Assembly: GCA_012519125.1 (NCBI GenBank) | Contig: JAAYQY010000151.1 | Span: forward strand, 1-10,855 | From: Spirochaetales bacterium | Lineage (GTDB): Bacteria > Spirochaetota > Spirochaetia > Sphaerochaetales > Sphaerochaetaceae | Direction: 5' to 3' | DNA length: 10,855 nucleotides | Shown: in pieces, positions 1 through 6,753 of the stretch | Layout: each line of letters begins with the position of its first letter | How positions within the stretch are numbered: position 1 is the first letter of the stretch | The notes under the pieces: generated by a model | Told to the model about the DNA's origin: nothing | The model's input: only the letters and a program-made list of their open reading frames with translations | Database searches by the model: none | Made by a program: the position numbers and the translations under genes

Positions 1-24
1 GGTTTTTTTCTGCCTGATCAGCCA

Positions 25-855
25 CTACCCCTTCAGTTGGGAAACAAGCTGATCGACATCCAACGCTCCTGTTTGCAGACGCTCATAGAGCCCATCCATC
101 ACTCTCTGGTCGAGCAGAGCTGACAACCCCCGCTTGCCGAGGAATGTCCTTACAGCTTCTTCCTTGGGGTGGAAAACCAACTCTTCTGGGGTACCTTCCT
201 GGATGATGCGTCCCTCGTGGATGAGCACAATGCGATCTGCAAGGCGAAACGCCTCGTGGATGTCATGGGTGACAAAGAGAATGGTTTGGTGGAATTGGCG
301 GTGAATGCGCTTCAATTGGTCTTGCAACTGGGAACGGGTCTGTTCGTCCACCGCACCGAACGGTTCATCCATCAGGATAATCGAAGGTTCGGCAGCCAGA
401 GCACGGGCCACCCCTACCCGCTGTCGCTGCCCACCACTGAGTTGGCGAGGATAGCGATCAAGATGTTCGGCTTTCAAACCCACCAAGTCAACCAGTTCAA
501 GAGCACGTCTCTTGCGCTCCTCTTTCCCAACACCCTGCAACTTGGGAACGTAACTGATATTCTCCCAGACACGAAGATGCGGAAACAGGCCTACTTGTTG
601 GATGGCATACCCAATTGAACGGCGCAGCTCTTCGATGTTCCAGTCACTGAGCTTCTTTCCATGAATCCTCAGATACCCGGTGTCAAACGCCAACAGCTTG
701 TTCACCATCTTCAAAAGCGTCGTCTTACCGCACCCGGATGAGCCGAGCAACACCACAAACTGCCCATCCTCGATGTTCAGATTGATATCGCTGAGGACCA
801 CCTCCTCAAAGGTGTATGATTTGCTTATGTGCTCGAACTCAATGGCATACGGCAT
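25..855 (-). CDS. ATP-binding subunit of a quaternary-amine (glycine betaine/choline type) ABC importer
   Basis: This cytoplasmic ATPase powers the importer encoded with the two upstream genes. All ABC motifs are visible: Walker A GSSGCGKT (residues 38-45), Q-loop at QQVGLFPH (86-93), signature LSGGQ (139-143), Walker B ILMDEP (160-165) and switch His in THD (197). The IQQVGLFPH and [11 protein letters not shown] wording is typical of the OpuCA/OsmV/ProV group. At 276 residues it ends about 35 residues after the nucleotide-binding core. It therefore lacks the pair of CBS domains that usually sense ionic strength in OpuA/OpuC ATPases. It is the last gene of a minus-strand operon. Its ATG overlaps the TGA of the receptor gene by one base (TGATG), which implies translational coupling. 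Family assignment is firm. The exact substrate is inferred and could be glycine betaine, choline, carnitine or another betaine such as ergothioneine. Confidence 0.93.
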   Translation of the reverse strand: MPYAIEFEHISKSYTFEEVVLSDINLNIEDGQFVVLLGSSGCGKTTLLKMVNKLLAFDTGYLRIHGKKLSDWNIEELRRSIGYAIQQVGLFPHLRVWENISYVPKLQGVGKEERKRRALELVDLVGLKAEHLDRYPRQLSGGQRQRVGVARALAAEPSIILMDEPFGAVDEQTRSQLQDQLKRIHRQFHQTILFVTHDIHEAFRLADRIVLIHEGRIIQEGTPEELVFHPKEEAVRTFLGKRGLSALLDQRVMDGLYERLQTGALDVDQLVSQLKG

Positions 856-1739
856 CAGAGCAAGCCCTCTTTCACCAAGAAGGCTCTTGCCACTTCCTTG
901 GGATCCTGCTTCTCTATCTCCACCTGATAGTTGAGAGCGATCATCTCCTCATTGGAAATGCGTGCGCTCAACAGCTCAAGCACTCCACTAAGCTCAGGGT
1001 ACTTTTCCAAAGTCTGGCTGCGCACAACGGTGGCGGCATGATAGGCGGCAAATGCAGACTTGTCATCCTCAAGCACCACCACCGGTTCAACATTGAGCCT
1101 ACCGTCGGTTGAAAATACCATGATCACATCGACTCCTTCGCTCTTGATCGCCTCATACCGCAGGCCGATGTCAATCTCTTTGACCGCCTTGAACGAAAGG
1201 CCATAGGTCTTTGTCAGATTGGGATACCCGTCTTCACGCTCAAGAAAATCAGGATTGGCAGCAAAGGTGAGCGCAGAGCTGACCTTTGCAAGATCAGAGA
1301 CGGTTTTCAGGGCGTAGCGCTGGGCAACTTCCTCTGAGACAGCTACAGCGTAGGTATTGTTGAATCCATACAGGCCACTCCATGTAAGACCATACTCCTG
1401 TTGATACGCTTGCTTTACCTCTTCATACAACTTTTGTGCATCTTGCTGTGACGCTCTCTTCAGCACAAAGAGCCAACCGGTGCCCGTATATTCGGGATAG
1501 AGGTCAATCTCTCCCTGTATCAGTGCTGGATGTATGTTTGAAGTTCCGCCGCCAATGCCCAGCGTCTGTTTGACTTGGATTTCGCTCTTCGCTTCGATGA
1601 GGAGGGTAAGCATCTCAGCAAGAATATACCCCTCGGTGACTGGCTTGCTTGCAATCACCACCTCTTTTTGCTCCTTCTTACACCCACCGAAGGCAACCAT
1701 TGCAACCAGAATGAGCACCAGGATGATACGCTTTGCCAT
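855..1739 (-). CDS. Substrate-binding lipoprotein of the quaternary-amine ABC importer (OpuCC/OsmF type)
   Basis: This is the extracytoplasmic receptor of the importer. The N-terminus MAKR plus a hydrophobic stretch ends in AFGGC, with Cys20 as the probable lipidated residue. The -3 Phe makes this a relaxed lipobox of the kind common in spirochaetes. After the lipid anchor the protein reads as a type II periplasmic-binding fold of the OpuAC family. The first lobe carries GIGGGTSNIHPAL, and the hallmark IDLYPEYTGTGW follows at about residues 76-89. The second lobe carries NNTYAVAV and VMVFSTDGRL near residue 200. Length (294 aa) is normal for a stand-alone receptor. The start is fixed by the signal peptide; it lies three bases after the permease stop, inside one operon. 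Substrate is not proven, because the aromatic cage residues that separate choline, betaine and ergothioneine receptors cannot be assigned without an alignment. Confidence 0.92.
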   Translation of the reverse strand: MAKRIILVLILVAMVAFGGCKKEQKEVVIASKPVTEGYILAEMLTLLIEAKSEIQVKQTLGIGGGTSNIHPALIQGEIDLYPEYTGTGWLFVLKRASQQDAQKLYEEVKQAYQQEYGLTWSGLYGFNNTYAVAVSEEVAQRYALKTVSDLAKVSSALTFAANPDFLEREDGYPNLTKTYGLSFKAVKEIDIGLRYEAIKSEGVDVIMVFSTDGRLNVEPVVVLEDDKSAFAAYHAATVVRSQTLEKYPELSGVLELLSARISNEEMIALNYQVEIEKQDPKEVARAFLVKEGLL

Positions 1740-1742
1740 TGC

Positions 1743-2390
1743 TTACTCCTCCTCTCCCAAAAAACGGGAGCGAACTTTTCGTTCCAAAATCTCCAATACC
1801 AAGTCGGTGATGATTGCGAAGAGGGCTATCAGAAGACTGCCTGCAATCGTCATTTCCGGGAAATTGGTGGATATGCCTCTCCAGATAGCCCTACCCATTC
1901 CTCCGGCACCAATGAACGAGGCTATGCCACCCAAGGCTATGGTCATGACGACCATGGTCCTAAAGCCTGTGAACATGACAGGAAGGGCCAACGGAAACCG
2001 AATGGTCCAAAGCAACTGTGTCCTGCTGGTGCCCATTCCTACTGCTGCCTCAATAATCTCCTCGGGGACTTCCTGCAAGCCGGTATAGGTGCTTCTGATC
2101 ATGGGAAGCAGTCCATAGAGGACAATGGCGATGACCGCACTCTTGAGCCCTATTCCTGAGATGGAAACAAGTATCCCAAAGAGTGCAATGGAAGGGATGG
2201 TATAGAGAAAGCTGGTGAGCCTGAGCAACAGCTGTGCCGCCCATCGGCTTTTGGTCATCATGATACCCAAAATCAAACCAAGGAAAGTGATCAGAGAGAC
2301 ACAGATAAGGGTGATGATGACGTGCTGGACCATCAGCTCAAGGAAAAATGAAGATCGTTCTTGCAACAGCTGAAAGACGCGCTTTACCAT
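1743..2390 (-). CDS. Membrane permease subunit of the quaternary-amine ABC importer (OpuCB type)
   Basis: This is the transmembrane channel of the importer, 215 residues from the ATG at 2390. Hydrophobic segments occur at about 22-46, 56-76, 84-98, 134-160 and 183-200. The EAA loop that docks on the ATPase is EAAVGMGTSRTQLLWTIRFPLA (from residue 115). Its FP..LPV ending and the following GGIASFIGAGGMG are typical of OpuCB/YehW/OsmW permeases. The reading frame extends upstream to an ATG at 2471, but those 27 residues (P, G, S rich) do not look like permease. The start at 2390 is preceded by a purine-rich GAGGAAAAGAAGG. It is the first gene of the operon. Only one permease gene is present, whereas OpuC has two, so a homodimeric channel is likely. 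Confidence 0.92.
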   Translation of the reverse strand: MVKRVFQLLQERSSFFLELMVQHVIITLICVSLITFLGLILGIMMTKSRWAAQLLLRLTSFLYTIPSIALFGILVSISGIGLKSAVIAIVLYGLLPMIRSTYTGLQEVPEEIIEAAVGMGTSRTQLLWTIRFPLALPVMFTGFRTMVVMTIALGGIASFIGAGGMGRAIWRGISTNFPEMTIAGSLLIALFAIITDLVLEILERKVRSRFLGEEE

Positions 2391-2412
2391 CGGGGAACCC
2401 TTCTTTTCCTCG

Positions 2413-2421
2413 ATGATACCA
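2413..2421 (-). promoter_or_regulatory. Extended -10 promoter for the importer operon
   Basis: On the minus strand the sequence reads TGG-TATCAT, an extended -10 with five of six consensus bases. It lies 22 bases upstream of the permease ATG at 2390, so transcription would start near 2406 and leave a leader of about 16 bases containing the purine-rich ribosome site. No good -35 is visible at the right distance (best six bases TGGGAA). Inferred only. Confidence 0.45.
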
Positions 2422-2452
2422 CCACTTGGCGGATCTTCCCAGCAAAATAGCC

Positions 2453-2481
2453 TTGACGAGCTCGGCCACACCCCTCATGCT
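2453..2481 (+). promoter_or_regulatory. Candidate promoter for the acyltransferase gene (leaderless)
   Basis: TTGACG (2453-2458), a 17-base spacer and CATGCT (2476-2481). The -35 is strong and the -10 is weak. The predicted start of transcription falls at about 2488, the ATG preferred for the downstream gene. This matches the better-supported leaderless arrangement upstream of the genes at 5962 and 7525. Confidence 0.35.
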
Positions 2482-2487
2482 CTTCTC

Positions 2488-3522
2488 ATGGAATGCCGAT
2501 ACTTTGTTGAACTTCAATTCAGTGCCGACCACATTCGGGATATCGAAGCGCTGGGAAAGATGCTCAAGGACAATCCTGAGCATGCCGACCTGATCGCACA
2601 AGGACAGAGAGCAATCAAGGTTTCAGATGCAAGCAAACTCGCCACACTGCTCTCAGATGGCCTAGCAACGTTCGGCTCAGTCCACCCCTTGCTTGCCATC
2701 AAAAGTTGGTATGAAGTGACAACCTCAGTGTATCAATCCAAGGGAATCAGCGAACAAATCCGAATCGCAACGTTGCTTGACATCAAGCTCTGGATGGAGA
2801 GCTACAGCCAATCGCATGGGGGGAAGACCGGCCTTGAACAGGTCTTCTGGATCAGCCGCCACCTCTGTGCCAACATCCTTCGCATGGGCCGATTGCAGTA
2901 TGAGACAAAACCCTTCAACCAACCGGTGAATATCTATCGGGACAAGCGAACGGGAACGTTGATTGTGCTTGCAGAAAAGAGTCTCGCTTGCTCTGAGCTC
3001 GGCCATCTTGCCTCGGAAACGCCAATTGCTTTCACCACATCCTGGTTTGAGGATGAGCACATCATCACTGCTCACCCAGTGGACACCACCAGCGCTTGCA
3101 TCCATACAGAGTCATCCACGTTCGTGAAAGCAGACATGCACCTTGTTTGTGAGAGGGAAACTGAGGTGGTATTCATCCATATCCCATCGAATGAGCCTCT
3201 GCATCCTCAAGCGGTGGAAGACTCCCTCTTGCAAGCCAAAGCCCATTTCCCTTCACAGACTGTGTTCGTCTGCATCTCCTGGCTGCTCGATCCTGCACTC
3301 TCGCTTGTTGCCAGCCAAGCGAGCAACATCGTCAGCTTCATGCAACGCTTTGCAAAATTCCCAGTGCCCTTCCAAAACGCCCAGATCTTTGAGCGGGTCT
3401 TCGGCCAAGGAATGTCAAAGAGCGAGATCTTGCACATGCAAGGGCGAACCAGCCTTCAGGCCAACATTCAGCGAGAACTTCGCAATGGAACCGTGTTCCG
3501 CACCATCGGAGGGATCCTCTAG
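2488..3522 (+). CDS. Two-domain acyltransferase-like protein (NAT_N plus GNAT_C domains)
   Basis: Recognised from memory as the family annotated 'acyltransferase domain-containing protein' (NAT_N, PF18082, and GNAT_C, PF18164). Domain one is helical and carries YQSKGI, LLDIKLWMESY, a WISRHL stretch and the family signature RMGRLQYE (about residues 133-139). Domain two carries HIPSNEPLHPQAVEDS (about 231), VCISWLLDP (about 262), SNIVSF (about 279) and the closing TSLQ...GTVFRTIGGIL. No substrate is known to me, so acyl transfer is only a fold-based inference. The frame is open back to an ATG at 2413 (25 more residues, P/G/S/Q rich). I prefer 2488 because the family's first helix begins just after it, the earlier ATG overlaps the divergent operon's -10, and neither has a Shine-Dalgarno. 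Its TAG stop at 3520-3522 overlaps the stop of the convergent oxidoreductase. Confidence 0.82.
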   Translation: MECRYFVELQFSADHIRDIEALGKMLKDNPEHADLIAQGQRAIKVSDASKLATLLSDGLATFGSVHPLLAIKSWYEVTTSVYQSKGISEQIRIATLLDIKLWMESYSQSHGGKTGLEQVFWISRHLCANILRMGRLQYETKPFNQPVNIYRDKRTGTLIVLAEKSLACSELGHLASETPIAFTTSWFEDEHIITAHPVDTTSACIHTESSTFVKADMHLVCERETEVVFIHIPSNEPLHPQAVEDSLLQAKAHFPSQTVFVCISWLLDPALSLVASQASNIVSFMQRFAKFPVPFQNAQIFERVFGQGMSKSEILHMQGRTSLQANIQRELRNGTVFRTIGGIL

Positions 3523-5357
3523 GGTGTGGAAGGGCTTTGCCACGCTTCCAGGAAGGTGCACACAGCTTGGATATCCACCGCCTCCTCCCTGATGCAACGG
3601 CTTTGCAGCGCTTCATAGTCCTCCTCTTGCGAGGCCTCGAGCAAGCGTTTCGCCCCCACAAGATTGCCCACCATGACTCTTCTCATGAGCGAGGGAACAT
3701 CGAGATCACTGTCATTGCAGCAGGTTGGATGTTCACATATCTGGCAACGACGGGCTTTCAGCTTGATAGCACGTGTCATCTCATCATCTGATGCGTAGAG
3801 CTGCTTGGTTGTGTAGGGGGGAGAGAGCAGGTTCACATATTGCTCCATCCCACTCCGGAACACAAACGTTTCCAAGGTACGCAGGCCAAGCACGGCGTTG
3901 GCAGCAGCAATGCCACTGGTTGTCACGGTGGGTGTCCCGGTACCCATGACGGTGGACTCCCCACAACAGAAGAGCGTTGGATACTCGGTCCGAACATGCA
4001 GGCGTTTGAACATGTGGTTTCCCAACATCTGCTTCGGTCCTGCAACCGCCCCACCGTTCTTCAGGGTGAATCGCTCAATCGTCTTGGGAGTGGCGAGCTC
4101 GGTATACCGGACATGATTCCTGAACGTGGGGAAACGACGCTCAAGCGTGGTGATGAGCCGATCGATCTCTTCTTTCTTTTGGTTCTGGTAGGTTTGCGCA
4201 TCCAGGCCATCCCAGGTCCTGAAGGTAGGACCAATGGCCAACACGACATGTTCGTCCTCGGCACAGATGGTATGGTCATCCACACTCGGAAGATATGCGG
4301 TGACCTCCTCTTCATTCAAGGTGGTTGGGTCACCTACCAGCATCTCTACGGCCATTGCATCTGCATCGATGGCAGTTTTGTCCACTACACTGTAGAGCAC
4401 CACACTGGGATACGTCGGCTGTTGGTTGGCAGCCCATGCCCGTCTCTTGTGATCGGAGTATTCGGGAGGTATGAGCTTGCCGTAGAGGTTCCACACCGTA
4501 CCGCTGTAGATAAGTTGGTCGGCATACAATGCTGAACCATCATCAAGTTGCACCCCGTTTGGCTTGTTGTCGGAAAACAGGATACGCACCACCTCACGAT
4601 TGGGAATCATGACCGAGCCATGCTCCTCAATGACCTTCTCCAGCTTGCCGGGCAGCATCAACGCAGAGCCTGCCGGATAGTAGCTGCCGCCTACATGGTT
4701 GTCTATGAACATCACCGAGCTGAGGATGGCCGGCGACTCCTCAACGGTGGTATAGGAGTAGGTGGAGGTAAGCTTGTCAAAGAACGAGAAGATGGCGGGA
4801 TCGGTGAAATACTTTGCCAAAAGAGTCTTTGCACTCTTGTTCAGGTAGGAAAGAAAGCGAAGGTACGAGACTGGATGGGAGAGCAGTGCCTGCAAAGCCT
4901 CTCTCCTGTTCGTCTCATCGGGAGTGGTATAGGAGGGGTTTTCCACCATGACATGGGTATAAAGCTGTCCCATATCGGCATAGAACCGCTGCAGATTTGC
5001 CTTTTGGGTAGGAAAAAGACGGGCTACCTCTTCAATGAACCGGTCGATATCCGAAAAAAACCGGATATTCTCTCCCTTGTAGTGCACACAGTACAAGAGA
5101 GGATGGGCGATGATGTCGATGGGCTCCTGGAGGCAGTTGAAAAGGAAGCGATGTGCATTGAAGCCTCTCTCTCCCCAGCCAAAAAGCATCGAGGATCCTT
5201 GGTCGAAGAAAACATCCTCACGTTTGAAAGAACCGCAACTTCCCCCCGGACAGTAGCTCTTGTCGACAACCGCTACCTTGAGGTTTCGCTTTGCCAAGAG
5301 GGCGGCTGCACTCAAGCCGCTGAGGCCCGCCCCGATAACCAGAACATCATAGTTCAT
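3519..5357 (-). CDS. CrtI-type FAD-dependent oxidoreductase with a cysteine-rich C-terminal domain
   Basis: This is a flavoprotein of the phytoene desaturase / carotenoid isomerase / retinol saturase group, 612 residues. The N-terminal Rossmann motif is VIGAGLSGLSAA (7-18), with Asp32 ending strand two and CPGGSCGS at 36-43. The C-terminal FAD-contact motif is FCCGESTVMGTGTPTVTTSG (463-482). Normal CrtI-like proteins end about 20 residues later. Here roughly 110 residues follow, containing ARRCQICEHPTCC, DVPSLMRR, GNLVGAKRLL and later Cys588 and Cys600. That layout resembles the N-terminal [4Fe-4S] domain of GltD and dihydropyrimidine dehydrogenase, but with fewer cysteines. Its ATG overlaps the flavodoxin stop (ATGA), so the two are coupled and flavodoxin may be its electron partner. 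The substrate is unknown and no carotenoid genes are nearby. Confidence 0.88.
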   Translation of the reverse strand: MNYDVLVIGAGLSGLSAAALLAKRNLKVAVVDKSYCPGGSCGSFKREDVFFDQGSSMLFGWGERGFNAHRFLFNCLQEPIDIIAHPLLYCVHYKGENIRFFSDIDRFIEEVARLFPTQKANLQRFYADMGQLYTHVMVENPSYTTPDETNRREALQALLSHPVSYLRFLSYLNKSAKTLLAKYFTDPAIFSFFDKLTSTYSYTTVEESPAILSSVMFIDNHVGGSYYPAGSALMLPGKLEKVIEEHGSVMIPNREVVRILFSDNKPNGVQLDDGSALYADQLIYSGTVWNLYGKLIPPEYSDHKRRAWAANQQPTYPSVVLYSVVDKTAIDADAMAVEMLVGDPTTLNEEEVTAYLPSVDDHTICAEDEHVVLAIGPTFRTWDGLDAQTYQNQKKEEIDRLITTLERRFPTFRNHVRYTELATPKTIERFTLKNGGAVAGPKQMLGNHMFKRLHVRTEYPTLFCCGESTVMGTGTPTVTTSGIAAANAVLGLRTLETFVFRSGMEQYVNLLSPPYTTKQLYASDDEMTRAIKLKARRCQICEHPTCCNDSDLDVPSLMRRVMVGNLVGAKRLLEASQEEDYEALQSRCIREEAVDIQAVCTFLEAWQSPSTP

Positions 5358-5863
5358 ACACTCCCCTCTTCCTCATAGATAGTACCTTGCATCACCGCTG
5401 TGCAAAACGATGCAAGCTGTGCATCCCTCTCCCAGGTCTCCTCTTTGGGATCGATGGAGAGAAAGCTGCCCAGTACCCCATTGCTTTTGGCCAATGCATG
5501 AATACGCTGCTGACAACGTCTTGTATCTCCGCCGCTGCAACTGATCACCACATACACCTTCTTTTGGGATAGGTCGACCTTTCTGAGAAAGGAGTCGATG
5601 GGTGGGCTCACCGTTGAAGCCCAGACGGGAGTTGCAATGATGACAGTGGAGAAAGAAGAGAGATCGGGTATGGGAGTCGCAAGCCTCACCGGCCAGTGAA
5701 AGGTTGCATCCCTTCCCCCGCGATAGAATTTTGCAAATCCTTGGGAAGGATAGGGCCTTTTCACCGCAAGGGGCAGATGCTCACACCCAAGTCGCGTTGC
5801 GATTATCTCACAGAGAAACTGTACATGCCCAGTCAACGAATATGAGACCAGCAGAAACCCCAT
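5354..5863 (-). CDS. Flavodoxin-like FMN protein
   Basis: A small cytosolic flavodoxin-fold protein of 169 residues, probably an electron carrier or a flavodoxin-type reductase. The FMN phosphate loop is seen at SYSLTGHVQ (residues 7-15), the equivalent of the S-x-T-G-N-T loop of classical flavodoxins but with Leu, His and Val replacing usual residues. A second flavin loop is ATPVWASTVSPPIDSFL (77-93), with Trp81 in the usual stacking position, followed by VISCSGGD (106-113). The insert RPYPSQGFAKFYRGGRDA matches the flavodoxin_4-like subgroup. The start at 5863 has a strong AGAGGGGG ribosome site five to six bases upstream. It heads a two-gene operon with the CrtI-type oxidoreductase (ATGA overlap). 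This pairing suggests that it delivers electrons to, or takes them from, that enzyme. Confidence 0.85.
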   Translation of the reverse strand: MGFLLVSYSLTGHVQFLCEIIATRLGCEHLPLAVKRPYPSQGFAKFYRGGRDATFHWPVRLATPIPDLSSFSTVIIATPVWASTVSPPIDSFLRKVDLSQKKVYVVISCSGGDTRRCQQRIHALAKSNGVLGSFLSIDPKEETWERDAQLASFCTAVMQGTIYEEEGSV

Positions 5864-5882
5864 GCCGCCCCCTCTTTACAGC

Positions 5883-5891
5883 AGTATACCA
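5883..5891 (-). promoter_or_regulatory. Extended -10 promoter for the flavodoxin-oxidoreductase operon
   Basis: On the minus strand TGG-TATACT is an extended -10 hexamer with five of six consensus bases, 19 bases upstream of the ATG at 5863. Transcription would begin near 5876 and give a very short leader that still contains the strong ribosome site. The -35 position (TACCAA) is poor, as expected for an extended -10 promoter. It is back to back with the TatD promoter. Confidence 0.5.
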
Positions 5892-5925
5892 TGGCCAAAC
5901 TGAGTTTGGTATCACGCAAACTTAC

Positions 5926-5954
5926 TTGCAACAAACAAAAGCGTCCTGTATAAC
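5926..5954 (+). promoter_or_regulatory. Sigma-70 type promoter for the TatD-family gene (leaderless)
   Basis: TTGCAA (5926-5931), a 17-base spacer and TATAAC (5949-5954). The -10 ends seven bases before the ATG at 5962, so transcription should start at about that A. No Shine-Dalgarno is present upstream of this ATG or of the next in-frame one at 5986. Confidence 0.6.
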
Positions 5955-5961
5955 AAAGACC

Positions 5962-6753
5962 ATGCAGAACCCATACTACCAGAACATGATCGATTCCCAT
6001 TTTCACCTGCTTTCGATGGAAAAGAAAGGTTTGGACATCACGTCCATTCTCCACTCCATGGATGAGCTTGGTATGGAAGGTCTTGAGATCGGCCTGGATG
6101 CCGATGACCTCGGCCTGCGTAGTGATCGCTTCAAAGCCTACCCGTTCATTCACCTCAGTGCCGGTATCGGCCCCTGGGGGGTGAAGGATGGTATGCCTAC
6201 CCTACAGGAGCAGCTTTCAGAACTTGACTCCCAATTGACTCGTCACAAGGTTGCAGCCATCGGAGAGATTGGACTGGACAATCATCATGCGTACGGAACG
6301 GTTCATGCACAAGAGGAACTGATGAGGGCCCAACTGGAGTTGGCACGACACTACGGCAAACCGGTCATCTTCCACAACCGGGAGGCCGATGCACAGTTTC
6401 TGTCCCTTCTTGGCGAGCAACCCTTTCCCCTCATGGGAATCTTTCACTGTTTCCAGGCAAGTGAGGAATTGGCTTTGCTCGCCATGGATCGTGGCTTCTT
6501 CCTTTCTTTTGCAGGGAATCTCACCTATAACGCAAACAAAACCCTGCAAAGCCTGTTTGCGAAGCTTCCTTTGGAGCATCTCTTGTTGGAAACCGACAGC
6601 CCGTATCTGAGTCCCAATCCACTTCGGGGAAAGCCGAACAATCCTTTGTATATCGAGCACCTCTATAGCTATGCAGCTCAGCTGAGAGGGATGGAAGTGG
6701 AGGCCTTGATTGAGGCTGTCAGAGCAAACTTCCACCGATTTCTCGCTCAGTGA
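5962..6753 (+). CDS. TatD-family metal-dependent hydrolase (putative DNase)
   Basis: A cytosolic TIM-barrel metallohydrolase of the amidohydrolase superfamily. TatD enzymes act on DNA ends or modified nucleotides; the true substrate of this one is unknown. Ligands are in place: D-S-H-F-H (His13 and His15), Glu102 in GEIGLD, His138 in VIFHNRE, His162 in FHCF and Asp212 in ETDSPYLSP. At 263 residues it has normal family length. The reading frame stays open back to 5704, but that part crosses the divergent flavodoxin gene and is not TatD-like. The ATG at 5962 is favoured by the promoter placement. The ATG at 5986 (MIDSHFHL, 255 aa) is the alternative, and many TatD proteins do start there. Its last 35 bases overlap the convergent gene on the other strand. 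Confidence 0.9.
   Translation: MQNPYYQNMIDSHFHLLSMEKKGLDITSILHSMDELGMEGLEIGLDADDLGLRSDRFKAYPFIHLSAGIGPWGVKDGMPTLQEQLSELDSQLTRHKVAAIGEIGLDNHHAYGTVHAQEELMRAQLELARHYGKPVIFHNREADAQFLSLLGEQPFPLMGIFHCFQASEELALLAMDRGFFLSFAGNLTYNANKTLQSLFAKLPLEHLLLETDSPYLSPNPLRGKPNNPLYIEHLYSYAAQLRGMEVEALIEAVRANFHRFLAQ

Noticed and set aside
1..24. T-tract at 3-9 as the tail of a plus-strand terminator, or as the terminator of the importer operon
   Set aside because: The stem that would belong to a plus-strand terminator lies outside the window. For the minus-strand operon the tract reads as A, so it cannot serve as its U-tract.
3840..5378. Two long plus-strand open frames (231 and 276 codons) opposite the FAD oxidoreductase
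   Set aside because: Their translations match no motif and have the composition of mirror frames, while the minus strand encodes a convincing flavoprotein over the same bases.
5704..5961. 86-residue N-terminal extension of the TatD protein
   Set aside because: It lies antisense to the flavodoxin gene and across both divergent promoters, and TatD proteins begin close to the DxHxH motif.
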